Source of the DNA: Psychrobacillus sp044762745
GTDB taxonomy: Bacteria > Bacillota > Bacilli > Bacillales_A > Planococcaceae
Direction: 5' to 3'
Length of the DNA stretch: 64,000 nucleotides
Assembly: GCF_044762745.1 (NCBI RefSeq)
Contig: NZ_JBIWEX010000005.1
Coordinates: forward strand, 124,001 to 188,000
Below are positions 1-7,679 of the stretch, one piece after another (within the stretch, counting starts at the first letter, position 1; each line of letters begins with the position of its first letter). The translations under genes were made by a program, and so were the position numbers. The notes below the pieces were generated by a model that searched no databases, was not told the DNA's origin, and was given only the letters and a program-made list of their open reading frames with translations.

Positions 1-481
1 AGATGGATGGAAAGAGTAGCTCTGTTTTGCCTGCTCCACAAACCGCATGAAGGAGATGTGATTTGTTTTGTTCGACACTTGTGAGTAGTTCTTCACTTGC
101 TTTTTGTTGGAGAGGTGTTAGTTGGCCGCTCCATGTGAACACATGAGCGTTCGCGCCGCGAGCATGTTCTTTGTTCCAAAGGAGCAACTCGGAACAACTA
201 CTCACCCGCCCCATCCGAATGCAGTGGCGGCAATAGGTGCAGTCTTTGTTACAACGTGCACAGTGAAATGTGTGAAATAAGTGCTGGGTTGAGTTGTGGC
301 ATCGGTTGCAGACGTACTTCTTTAATTGACCAAAAAAGGGTTGGTTTTCGTCTATTTGGATGCCGGGTTTGAGGTGAATGTGGCCGCTTTTGATGTGGGC
401 GTCGATGGCTTCGCGCGGGAATGGGGTGTGTTCGCGAAGCCAGATGCGGCCAGTGAGAAATTGTTGCAATTGGTTGTCCAT
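1..481 (-). CDS. comFA: ComFA, competence DNA-uptake helicase (N-terminal part)
   Basis: This is the N-terminal 160 residues of ComFA, the DEAD-box-like ATPase that helps pull single-stranded transforming DNA through the membrane. The gene runs off the left edge of the window. Cys pairs at about residues 58/61, 74/77 and 81/84/87 form the zinc-finger region typical of ComFA, and a Walker A motif (GAGKT) lies at 149-153. The start ATG at 481 follows AAGGAG at a good distance. The stop codon of degV lies 11 bases upstream, so the two genes are probably co-transcribed, as in B. subtilis. The helicase core and C-terminus are outside the window. Confidence 0.92.
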   Translation of the reverse strand, partial: MDNQLQQFLTGRIWLREHTPFPREAIDAHIKSGHIHLKPGIQIDENQPFFGQLKKYVCNRCHNSTQHLFHTFHCARCNKDCTYCRHCIRMGRVSSCSELLLWNKEHARGANAHVFTWSGQLTPLQQKASEELLTSVEQNKSHLLHAVCGAGKTELLFPSI

Positions 482-492
482 TGGTATTCTCC

Positions 493-1338
493 TTAGTTGG
501 TTTTTACCCAAGCTAGACCCATCGAGCCTTCGCCGAGGTGTGTGCCGATAACGGGACCGAAATAGCTGATTGTGAATTTAACGTTTGGCAGATTTGCTTC
601 TAACTCGTTTTTCCATGCGATTGCTTCTTGTTCTTGGTTGGCGTGAATGATCGTCGCTTGTAGTTTGGCGTGTTTGTTTGCGTCTTCTTGGAGAAGGTCT
701 GCAATGCGTTTCATCGCTTTTTTACGTGTGCGAACTTTTTCGAATGGTACGATAATTTTGTTTTCGAAGTGAAGGACTGGCTTCACTTGAAGCATAGTGC
801 CGATGACGCGTTCGATGCCGTTTAGACGTCCGCCGCGGTGCAGATGGTCGAGGTTGTCAACCATGAAGTAGGCATGCATTGTTTGTTTCATGGTGTTTAG
901 CTCTTTTAGTATTGCGTCTGGGTGTGCACCATCTTTTGCCATTTCTGCAGCTCGGAGGACATAAAAGCCTTGTGCCATGCAGGAAAGTTCTGAGTCAAAT
1001 GTATATACGTTTATGTTGTCCACGATTCGGCCTGCTTGTTGGGCACCTGTGAGTGTTCCACTAATGCCACTCGATAGGTGGATGGAAATGATTGCGTCGT
1101 AGTTTTTGGATAGTTCTTCGAAAGTACTGACAAAATCGCCGAGTGCAGGTTGCGACGTTTTCGGTAGCGTTCGCTCGTTTCGAACTTTGTCGTAAAATTC
1201 AGTTGTACTGATGTCGATTTCTTCTTTGTAAGTGTCGTTTCCGATAACAACGCTAAGTGGCACCATGCGAATGTCGAGTTTTTCGCGAAGTTCTTTTGGG
1301 ATATAGGCGGTGCTGTCTGTTACGATTGCTGTCTTCAT
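493..1338 (-). CDS. degV: DegV family fatty-acid-binding protein (YviA/DegV)
   Basis: This is a 281-residue protein of the DegV/EDD family. Members of this family bind a fatty acid and can present it to fatty acid kinase (FakB role). Visible hallmarks are the opening TDSTAYIP stretch, the SSGISGTLTGAQQAG segment near residues 90-104 and the HRGGRLNG segment near 166-173. Length is normal for the family. An AGGAG site precedes the ATG. In B. subtilis the gene sits directly between degU and comFA. Here comFA still follows, but degU is about 2 kb away because two unrelated genes lie between. The cellular role of the B. subtilis protein is poorly defined, so only the family assignment is firm. 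Confidence 0.9.
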   Translation of the reverse strand: MKTAIVTDSTAYIPKELREKLDIRMVPLSVVIGNDTYKEEIDISTTEFYDKVRNERTLPKTSQPALGDFVSTFEELSKNYDAIISIHLSSGISGTLTGAQQAGRIVDNINVYTFDSELSCMAQGFYVLRAAEMAKDGAHPDAILKELNTMKQTMHAYFMVDNLDHLHRGGRLNGIERVIGTMLQVKPVLHFENKIIVPFEKVRTRKKAMKRIADLLQEDANKHAKLQATIIHANQEQEAIAWKNELEANLPNVKFTISYFGPVIGTHLGEGSMGLAWVKTN

Positions 1339-1396
1339 GTTAAAATCACACTCCTACTGTTAATTTTACTGAATTGGGGTAGGAAATGGAAGCACA

Positions 1397-1440
1397 AAAA
1401 TACCCCGAACATGATATTTGTCATATATGCACGGGGTGTA
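1397..1440 (-). terminator. Rho-independent terminator of the lipoprotein gene
   Basis: Reading leftward just after the lipoprotein stop there is an ACCCCG/CGGGGT stem, extended by an inner A+T-rich inverted repeat, followed by a T run. It separates the lipoprotein gene from degV. Confidence 0.8.
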
Positions 1441-1442
1441 GT

Positions 1443-2021
1443 TTATTCAGCTGCTGAGTCTCCGATAAAGTAGACACTTGTGACTAGCCAGTTGCCGTCT
1501 TCTTTGACGAATACGGTTACTTGTCGGCCGTCACGATCGAGTTTGGCACCGGAGTCTGGTTGTTCTAGTGCGATATGGATGTTTGCAAACACTTGCGCAT
1601 GTGTTTTGTCGTATTTGATGATCGTTGTGTTGTCGGCTGTTCGGATTGTGTCGTAGTCGTTGAATGTTTGCTCAACTACTACTTTTTCATCGTCATGGTT
1701 GAAGCCTTCTGGATTTTTGGAAATGGTGTTCATGTAGCGATTGATGTCTTCGTCATTGAACGCTTCCATGTATTCGTCGAAGGCTGCGAGAATTGCTTCT
1801 TTTTCTTTTGCTGGTACATTGGTTGCTTCTTCAATGTTGCCTCCAGCCATTTCAAAGCCGACTTCGGATTTGTCGGTTGCTCCGTGGTCGGTTGTTTTTT
1901 GGGTGTTTGTTGGTGCGATATCGTTAACGGATCCAGTGTTTTCGTTTGTATCTTCATTGCTACCACATGCTGCAAGAAGTATTCCGAGCGTTGCAATAGC
2001 TAGTGTTTGTATGATTTTCAT
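1443..2021 (-). CDS. Putative lipoprotein with NTF2-like C-terminal domain
   Basis: This is a 192-residue exported lipoprotein. A hydrophobic leader ends in a lipobox LAAC with the modified Cys at residue 19, followed by a disordered Asn/Thr/Glu-rich linker to about residue 65. The C-terminal 120 residues (an amphipathic helix EAILAAFDEYMEAF, then alternating beta strands ending in GNWLVTSVYF) look like an NTF2/SnoaL-type cone fold. That reading comes from pattern only. The ATG follows AGGAGGG. It has its own terminator and a candidate operator-bearing promoter. The gene lies in the degU-degV gap, where B. subtilis has none. No enzymatic function can be assigned. Confidence 0.75.
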   Translation of the reverse strand: MKIIQTLAIATLGILLAACGSNEDTNENTGSVNDIAPTNTQKTTDHGATDKSEVGFEMAGGNIEEATNVPAKEKEAILAAFDEYMEAFNDEDINRYMNTISKNPEGFNHDDEKVVVEQTFNDYDTIRTADNTTIIKYDKTHAQVFANIHIALEQPDSGAKLDRDGRQVTVFVKEDGNWLVTSVYFIGDSAAE

Positions 2022-2048
2022 GTGTGTATTTCCCTCCTGCTAGTGGTT

Positions 2049-2077
2049 ATTTTGTCATACTTATGACGAAAACTCAA
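2049..2077 (-). promoter_or_regulatory. Candidate promoter with palindromic operator for the lipoprotein gene
   Basis: On the minus strand a TTGAGT box and a CAAAAT box are 17 bp apart. Between them, at 2054-2067, lies the perfect palindrome GTCATACTTATGAC, placed where a repressor would block RNA polymerase. The -10 box is poor, so the promoter call is tentative. The palindrome itself is seen directly. Confidence 0.35.
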
Positions 2078-2153
2078 TTATTTGGTTTCATGTCAGATTA
2101 GGTGGAATGTTCTGTGTTTTTGTTGTATGATTTTGGGGATTGGAGGTGAGTTT

Positions 2154-3077
2154 TTGACAGGTCATGTTGCTTTATTGAAAAGATTGTCAGATGAGCATTT
2201 GATGGAGTTTATTGTGGAAGAAGTGAGGAAAAAAGAGGCCGGAAGTCGAGGGGAACATCGACTTATTCAGAAGCTTGGAGAGCTGTGTTTAGGTTCTCCT
2301 ATGAAGGTTTTTCCTAATGTGAGCCTATCTATAGGGGATTGGAAGGTCCAAATTGATTGTTTAGTTGTGACAGATCGTTGTTGCATCGTACTAGAGTCAA
2401 AGAATTATAGTGATGATTTATATGTCAATTTAGAAACGGAGGAATTTTATAAAGTTAATAGAAATGGAGAGGAGATTACGCTTCCGAATCCTTATTTTCA
2501 ATTGATGAATCATATCCGGTTTTTAAGAGATTATTTTGGAAAAGATTTCTCGAAAATCAAAATCACCGGGGCTGTTATTCTGACAGCTAAGTCGTGTAGA
2601 GTCAGGCAAAAGCCTACGCATTATCCTTTTTATAAGTTGGAGGGGATGAATGAAAAAGTAATTCAAATGTACAACCATTATCAATCTCATCAACTATCTT
2701 CCAAGCAATTGCAAACGATTGAGCATCGACTTCAAACGGAGCAAACCCCGTTTACCTATCCCCCATTGTGTGAACATTATCAAATCTCTCCTACAGCTAT
2801 CATTTCCGGTGTCGAATGTCCACATTGTGGAGTTTTGGGGATGAAACGTATATCGACGACTTGGAAATGTATGGTGTGTAATAAAAGTGAACGCTATGCT
2901 CATATCTCAGCTGTTAATGACTATTTTTTGCTGATAGATAAAAAAATTACTAGTAAGGAGTTTCGTAGATTTTGTAAGGTTGAATCCAAATACTCTGCAT
3001 CTCGTATGCTTAATAGTATGGATTTGGATGCACATGGATCGGGTAGAGCGAGATATTTTATTCAGAGGAAGAAATAA
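2154..3077 (+). CDS. NERD-domain protein with C-terminal zinc ribbon
   Basis: This is a 307-residue protein with an N-terminal nuclease-related (NERD) domain. It shows the Gly-Glu after an amphipathic helix (SRGEHRLIQKL), the IDCLVV strand and the ESKNY stretch that carries the Glu-x-Lys of PD-(D/E)XK-like folds. A C-terminal CPHC...CMVC pair (about residues 242-272) forms a zinc ribbon. I chose the TTG at 2154 because GGAGGTGAG ends only a few bases upstream. The in-frame ATG 72 bases earlier has no ribosome site and encodes an implausible Cys-rich leader. NERD proteins are presumed to act on DNA, but a substrate is not known. It is transcribed against both neighbours and interrupts the degU-degV synteny, which suggests insertion. 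Confidence 0.82.
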   Translation: MTGHVALLKRLSDEHLMEFIVEEVRKKEAGSRGEHRLIQKLGELCLGSPMKVFPNVSLSIGDWKVQIDCLVVTDRCCIVLESKNYSDDLYVNLETEEFYKVNRNGEEITLPNPYFQLMNHIRFLRDYFGKDFSKIKITGAVILTAKSCRVRQKPTHYPFYKLEGMNEKVIQMYNHYQSHQLSSKQLQTIEHRLQTEQTPFTYPPLCEHYQISPTAIISGVECPHCGVLGMKRISTTWKCMVCNKSERYAHISAVNDYFLLIDKKITSKEFRRFCKVESKYSASRMLNSMDLDAHGSGRARYFIQRKK

Positions 3078-3115
3078 TAATTTGAAGTGATATTATTGGG
3101 TGGCCATTTTTTTGT

Positions 3116-3335
3116 TACGCGCAATGTTTGAGGGCGGACGCGCAACATTTACTTACTTTCTCGCAACATTCTCGCTCGTTGCGCAACTTTCGCACTCGTT
3201 CTCGCAACGTTTCTGCTACGCGCAATGTTTGAGGGTGGATGCACAACGTTTGCTTGCTTTCTCGCAACATTCGCACTCGTTTGCGCAACTTTCGACGCAC
3301 AACGTTTACACTCACGCTCGCTACTTTCTCTCTTA
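3116..3335. repeat. Intergenic array of 21-bp units, GCAACRTT core (array A)
   Basis: About eleven degenerate units with the core GCAAC(A/G)TT or GCAATGTTT fill the gap between the convergent NERD gene and degU. Taking the C of CAAC, cores occur at 3122, 3143, 3164, 3184, 3205, 3223, 3244, 3265, 3286, 3300 and 3321. The step is 21 bp except for three shorter steps of 20, 18 and 14. The bases between cores vary. The first unit shares 15 identical bases with the first unit of the array at 44.3 kb, so the two belong to one family. The frame-breaking steps and lack of a ribosome site argue against coding. Confidence 0.85.
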
Positions 3336-3343
3336 TTCACCAT

Positions 3344-3375
3344 AAAAAATCCTCTTGCCCAAGAGCAAGAGGATT
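3344..3375 (-). terminator. Terminator of degSU
   Basis: An 11-bp perfect stem (AATCCTCTTGC and its complement) with a six-base loop is followed by a T run in the leftward direction, ten bases beyond the degU stop. Confidence 0.9.
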
Positions 3376-3384
3376 CACCATTTA

Positions 3385-4059
3385 TTATCTAACTTCCACC
3401 CAGCCATTTTTAATGCCGGTTACTACAGCTTGGGTGCGGTCGTTGACGTTCATTTTTTGTAAGATACTGGATACGTGGTTTTTGACTGTTTTTTCGGAGA
3501 TGAATAATGTTTCTCCGATGGTGCGGTTGCTTTGGCCATCAGTTAGTAATTGGAGCACTTCGCATTCACGCTTTGTTAGTAAGTGGAATGGGCGGCGAAT
3601 TTCGGTTTGATGGAAGTTGCCTTTGTTTTCACGTTCGCTTAGGCGACGGAATTCTGCCACTAGGTTGCGTGTTACTTTTGGATGTAGGTAGGAGCCGCCT
3701 TTTGCTACTACTTTGATAGCGGAGACGATTGCGTTTGCATCCATTTCTTTTAGCATGTATCCGAGTGCGCCTGTTTTTAGGGCATGGGATACGTATGATT
3801 CGTCATCGTGAATAGACAGGATGATTACTTTTGCTTCTGGATATTTTTCTAATAGTTCAGCTGTTGCTTCTACACCATTTTTGGTTGGCATATTAATATC
3901 CATAAGTACTACATCTGGGATGTATTGTTCGAACAAACGTAGTACGTCATTGCCGTCGCTGCCTTCTGCTACTACTTCGAATGTGTCTTCGAAATCTAGT
4001 ATGCGTTTTACTCCTTCACGGAATAATTGGTGATCATCTATAATGATAATTTTTGTCAT
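3385..4059 (-). CDS. degU: DegU, NarL-type response regulator
   Basis: DegU is the 224-residue cytoplasmic response regulator that, with DegS, controls degradative enzymes, competence, motility and multicellular behaviour in Bacillales. The receiver domain (1-120) has the acidic pair at 8-9, phosphoacceptor Asp54 and a conserved Lys near 105. The C-terminal LuxR/NarL helix-turn-helix spans about 158-220 (TKRECEVLQLL to SEKTVKNHVSSIL). The start follows TAGGAGG. It lies 43 bases after degS and ends in a strong terminator, so the two genes form a self-contained operon. Confidence 0.97.
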   Translation of the reverse strand: MTKIIIIDDHQLFREGVKRILDFEDTFEVVAEGSDGNDVLRLFEQYIPDVVLMDINMPTKNGVEATAELLEKYPEAKVIILSIHDDESYVSHALKTGALGYMLKEMDANAIVSAIKVVAKGGSYLHPKVTRNLVAEFRRLSERENKGNFHQTEIRRPFHLLTKRECEVLQLLTDGQSNRTIGETLFISEKTVKNHVSSILQKMNVNDRTQAVVTGIKNGWVEVR

Positions 4060-4102
4060 ATTTATTTCCTCCTAAATAAAACCGCAATAGTTATTATTCC
4101 TC

Positions 4103-5239
4103 TTATATTGGAATGCTAAACAAAATGGTTGTGCCTTTGCCTGGGGAAGAAATGATTTTCATCGTTCCTTCGAGCAAGTCCACTCGTTCTTGCATGCCGA
4201 TTAAACCAAATGATTTTTCTTTTGCAACTTTTGGATCAAAGCCGACTCCATTATCTTTGACGATAATATTCATCTTTTGTTGCAACCACTCTACTTTTAC
4301 CCATGCTTCCGTAAATTTCCCGTGCTTAATACTGTTTGTTAAGCATTCTTGCACTAACCGGAAAATGGCTACTTCGAAATTGGTTTGCATTCGTTGTTCT
4401 TCTCCGAATGCTTGGAAATTAATTTTTTTCGTTGGATTGTATTCCTCTATCGTTGATATATATTTTCGAAGTGTTGGAATTAGTCCTAAATCATCGAGGG
4501 CCATCGGGCGAAGATCGTAAATGATTCGACGAACTTCTGAAAGGGCATTGCGAACCATAGTCTTTAGTTCGATAATTTCTTTCATTGCTTCGTCTCCACC
4601 ACGCTGCTCATATGTAAGATTGATCAAATCTGTTCTAAGTAATACATTGGCAAGCATTTGTGCAGGACCATCATGTATCTCGCGAGAAAGTCTTTTACGT
4701 TCTTCCTCTTGAGCTTCGATAATTTTTAATGTGAAATCTTGTTTAATCTTTGCGTTTTCTAATGCTTCTCCGACATCTTTTAAGTCAGACGTTAAATAAT
4801 TCATCACAATATTTACTTGGTTAACTAGCTGATCGGCACGCTCAATCATTTCTAAAAGCCCTTGTAATCTGCGTTCTAACTCATCTCTTCGTTGTCTTAA
4901 CTGCTTTTCTTCGTTTCGTTTAATGAGAAGGTTTATTTGAATTTCGTTTGCAGTTTCGTAAGCACTACGGACTTGCGGTTCATCATACGAATCAAAGTTT
5001 TTCGAGACTTCAGCTAATCGGTTACGCGCTAATCTCGAGTTCGCTTCGAGCGTATCGCCTTCTAAAATGACTATTTCGATGTTGCTTCGAATTTTTTCTA
5101 ACTCAACTTTCATTTCTTCGAAGCTTTGTCGACTTTGTTCGCTTATAATGAATATATCCCTTTTTGAATGATCCATTACTTCGACCATTCGATCGAAAAT
5201 AACATCTAACGATTGAGTATTCAAATTCTTTTTCGTCAT
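4103..5239 (-). CDS. degS: DegS, cytoplasmic sensor histidine kinase
   Basis: This 378-residue soluble kinase has no membrane segments. An N-terminal sensor region rich in coiled coil (about 30-180) leads into a HisKA_3 dimerisation domain with the phosphorylated His189 in REIHDGPAQ, then an HATPase_c domain with DNGVGFD and FGLIGMQERV boxes. It phosphorylates DegU, encoded directly downstream. AAAGGAG precedes the ATG. yvyE is divergent from it as in B. subtilis. The length matches the family (about 385). Confidence 0.97.
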   Translation of the reverse strand: MTKKNLNTQSLDVIFDRMVEVMDHSKRDIFIISEQSRQSFEEMKVELEKIRSNIEIVILEGDTLEANSRLARNRLAEVSKNFDSYDEPQVRSAYETANEIQINLLIKRNEEKQLRQRRDELERRLQGLLEMIERADQLVNQVNIVMNYLTSDLKDVGEALENAKIKQDFTLKIIEAQEEERKRLSREIHDGPAQMLANVLLRTDLINLTYEQRGGDEAMKEIIELKTMVRNALSEVRRIIYDLRPMALDDLGLIPTLRKYISTIEEYNPTKKINFQAFGEEQRMQTNFEVAIFRLVQECLTNSIKHGKFTEAWVKVEWLQQKMNIIVKDNGVGFDPKVAKEKSFGLIGMQERVDLLEGTMKIISSPGKGTTILFSIPI

Positions 5240-5299
5240 CTGTTTTTTTCTCCTTTAAGCATGCAAATGAGTCTCCATTCATAAATGCTGACAAACTCT

Positions 5300-5327
5300 A
5301 TTATAGCACTTAATAACTAAAAATAAA
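5300..5327 (-). promoter_or_regulatory. Candidate sigma-A promoter for degSU
   Basis: On the minus strand TTTATT and TATAAT are 16 bp apart, and the -10 carries the extended TGC element. It lies about 60 bases upstream of the degS start. Confidence 0.5.
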
Positions 5328-5377
5328 TTAAAATTACTTTACAAGTATATTTCAAATGATACAGGAGGCAATTTTTT

Positions 5378-6013
5378 ATGAGAAATGATTACCAGACAGT
5401 CAAAGGCTACGGGGAAAGCGAGATTACCATTCAAAAGTCACGCTTTCTGACATTTGTTGACCGTGCCGAAACCGAGCAGGAAGCTCAGGATTTTATTAAT
5501 AATATCAAACAACTACATAGAGATGCTACTCATAACTGTTCGGCATACATAATTGGGGAGCATGATAACATTCAAAAGGCAAATGATGACGGTGAACCTA
5601 GCGGAACTGCTGGAGTACCTATGCTAGAAGTGCTAAAAAAACAAGGGATAAAAGATACAGTGGTGGTAGTCACACGTTATTTTGGAGGTATTAAACTTGG
5701 CGGTGGTGGACTTATTCGCGCATACGGAAAAGCAACAACTGAAGGGATTGACGCAGCGAAAGTAGTAGAGCGAAAGTTACATCATTTGATGAAAGTTCAA
5801 ATCGATTACACATGGCTTGGCAAAGTGGAAAATGAAGTACGAAATTCTACCTATCCGCTGAAAGAAATAAATTATGCAGATTCCGTCGAATTTTTCGTTT
5901 ACACAAAAGCAAATGAAGAGATGGTATTCACAGATTGGATGACTGAACTGACAAATGGGCAAGCAAAAATGGAAGTTGTCGAAAAAGAATTTTTGGAATT
6001 TGATGTGAATTGA
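5378..6013 (+). CDS. yvyE: YvyE/YigZ (IMPACT family) protein
   Basis: This is a 211-residue member of the UPF0029/IMPACT family. The N-terminal domain carries the family signature DDGEPSGTAGVP (about 68-79) and RYFGGIKLGGGGL (about 104-116), and a ferredoxin-like DUF1949 domain follows. Eukaryotic IMPACT modulates translational control through GCN2 binding. The bacterial proteins have no settled biochemical role and may bind RNA or ribosomes. A strong GGAGG site precedes the ATG. It is divergent from degS, the same arrangement as in B. subtilis. Confidence 0.92.
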   Translation: MRNDYQTVKGYGESEITIQKSRFLTFVDRAETEQEAQDFINNIKQLHRDATHNCSAYIIGEHDNIQKANDDGEPSGTAGVPMLEVLKKQGIKDTVVVVTRYFGGIKLGGGGLIRAYGKATTEGIDAAKVVERKLHHLMKVQIDYTWLGKVENEVRNSTYPLKEINYADSVEFFVYTKANEEMVFTDWMTELTNGQAKMEVVEKEFLEFDVN

Positions 6014-6041
6014 ATTATACTTTTACATAAGAGGTGATGAA

Positions 6042-7190
6042 ATGAAAAAGTTATCCATATTAATCCTAATGCTTTTTAGTTTAAGTGTAGCTCCTATGAT
6101 TTCTTCAGCAGCCTGTCCAACTCCCGTTTACTGGGACGGAGTGGAGCTCAAGTCAGGTCAAATAGGGCGAGTGCTCATTCAAAAACCAACAACTATTTAC
6201 AAAAATGTACACGGAACTTTCGAATTTTCGCGTACGGTTCATCCAGGTGAAAATTATCGCGTTTATGCAAATAAGTCGACCTATTATCATCTTGGCGGCG
6301 GCTTAGTAATTAAGGACGATGCATCAATTTTATATCAGACACCTTCGAAAGAAAAATTGAATTGCGCAAAAACATCGTTTACGATTGGGGATGCGTCCAC
6401 ATCTGTTGCAACGAAGCTTGGGACAGCACAAAATAAGGTGAACAATGAATTTGGAACTTCCACATCTATTTATCACCAAAACTATCAAAATTTTTATGCA
6501 ATCAGTTTTTTAAACAATAAAATTGCGTCTCTTTATACGAAAGATAAGCAATACCGAGTGAACGGTGTATCGATATCGAATACGATTAGTGAACTAGAAG
6601 ATAGACTAGGCACAAATTATCAAACGACCGGCAACACATATCCAGTCGAAATCATCACGTACCAATTACCAAAATATGAAGCAAACTTTTTTATCGATGT
6701 ACATAATGACAACAAAATTTCTGCCATTCTATTAGTAGATTATCAATTAATGAATAAAAACCCGAATTTATACCCGAAGAAATCTACTTCTTTAGAAGCA
6801 AGTTATGAAACATTATTATTTGAATTAATTAATGCAGAACGTAAGATTCAAGGAGTACCTGTGTTGCAAAATGCTTCCAAAGTGGCGACAGTTGCTAGAA
6901 AGCATAGTGTGGATATGGGAACGAATGAGTATTTCAGTCATGATAATTTGAAGGGGCAATCGCCGTTTGATCGACTTGCGATTGATGGAGTGACGTTTCG
7001 AAATGCTGGGGAAAATATAGCGACGGGCTATACGAATGCTTATTTTGCCCATGAGGCTTTGATGAATTCGCTTGGTCACCGGAAGAATATTGTAAGTACT
7101 GCGTATACACAAGTAGGTGTTGGAGTTTTCTTCGCTAAGTGGACGTATGGTTCGATACCGTATTATACAGAGAACTTTATAAAGCCTTAA
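6042..7190 (+). CDS. Secreted CAP (SCP/PR1-like) protein with VYWDG N-terminal domain
   Basis: This is a 382-residue exported protein. A signal peptide (about 1-24, cleaved near SSAA) is followed by an about 85-residue domain beginning VYWDGVELKSGQ and ending in TPSKEKL. The same domain opens the glycosidase-like protein at 31.4 kb. Next comes a CAP-associated region (about 115-240) and a CAP domain (about 255-382) with conserved FSHDN, NAGENIA and SLGHRKNI boxes that carry the cavity His and Glu residues. YkwD-type CAP proteins of Bacillales are secreted or wall-associated, with poorly known function. The gene begins 28 bases after yvyE with GAGGTGATG as ribosome site, so it is likely co-transcribed. 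Confidence 0.85.
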   Translation: MKKLSILILMLFSLSVAPMISSAACPTPVYWDGVELKSGQIGRVLIQKPTTIYKNVHGTFEFSRTVHPGENYRVYANKSTYYHLGGGLVIKDDASILYQTPSKEKLNCAKTSFTIGDASTSVATKLGTAQNKVNNEFGTSTSIYHQNYQNFYAISFLNNKIASLYTKDKQYRVNGVSISNTISELEDRLGTNYQTTGNTYPVEIITYQLPKYEANFFIDVHNDNKISAILLVDYQLMNKNPNLYPKKSTSLEASYETLLFELINAERKIQGVPVLQNASKVATVARKHSVDMGTNEYFSHDNLKGQSPFDRLAIDGVTFRNAGENIATGYTNAYFAHEALMNSLGHRKNIVSTAYTQVGVGVFFAKWTYGSIPYYTENFIKP

Positions 7191-7264
7191 CCGAAGCAAT
7201 TTGTTTCCGCAAAAAATAGGATGTGCTTTATAGAGATAATGCGTCGTAAAAATAGGATCTTCGG

Positions 7265-7372
7265 TTTGTCGTGTTGAGCGGACTTTTTGTCGCGCTCGTG
7301 GTAGTCTTTGTCGTGTTCGAAATCTAGTTTGTTGCGCTTGCAGTGGATTTTGTCTCGTTCAACCATATTCTG
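7265..7372. repeat. Intergenic 21-bp repeat array, TTTGTCGYGYTC core (array D)
   Basis: Five units share the core TTTGTCG(T/C)G(T/C)TC. The G of GTC lies at 7268, 7289, 7310, 7331 and 7352, an exact 21-bp step throughout. Bases after the core differ between units. The array sits between the convergent CAP gene and the LytB-type gene. Confidence 0.85.
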
Positions 7373-7404
7373 TAATATTTAAAAGTGATTAGCTAGCAAT
7401 TTTC

Positions 7405-7555
7405 GTTGATTGAAGCGGAAGGGCGGCAACTCCAGCGGGATCAAGTGAGACAGATGAAACTTCACAGCGCACGCGTAGCGTCGGTGAAGGTTCATGGCTC
7501 CCCCCTCGGAAAGCGTCCCCCCTATAGCGAAAATCATAGCGGACGCTTTATTCAA
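7405..7555. repeat. Decayed Bacillus-type dispersed intergenic repeat
   Basis: This GC-richer stretch has the layout of a dispersed repeat common in Bacillaceae genomes: GTTGATTGAAGCGGAAGGGCGGC at one end and GGAAAGCGTCC...GCGAAAATCATAGCGG at the other. A shorter relative lies at 26205-26265 in the opposite orientation. No reading frame here has a ribosome site. Confidence 0.6.
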
Positions 7556-7614
7556 CTTCCTTACGACACATTAACCCTAATCACATGTCTAGTTTATATA
7601 ATTCCCTTAATCAT

Positions 7615-7660
7615 AAAAAAAGTAGAGTGAGAATCATGGAGATTCTTACTCTACTTTTTT
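7615..7660. terminator. Bidirectional terminator between CAP and lytB genes
   Basis: A long stem (about 20 bp, AAAGTAGAGTGAGAATC and its near complement) around a five-base loop is flanked by A and T runs on both sides. It can stop both the rightward CAP transcript and the leftward autolysin operon. Confidence 0.88.
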
Positions 7661-7679
7661 ATGGTTGACGATATATTTA

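Noticed and set aside
3100..3345. Open frames on both strands through array A (about 60-80 codons)
   Set aside because: They only read the 21-bp repeats, have no ribosome sites, and the 20- and 14-bp steps would break any conserved heptad frame.
5103..5294. Frame overlapping the degS start
   Set aside because: It is a shadow of degS in another frame without its own ribosome site.
7406..7630. Frame of 74 codons in the CAP-lytB gap
   Set aside because: It translates a dispersed repeat, lacks a ribosome site and runs into the bidirectional terminator.
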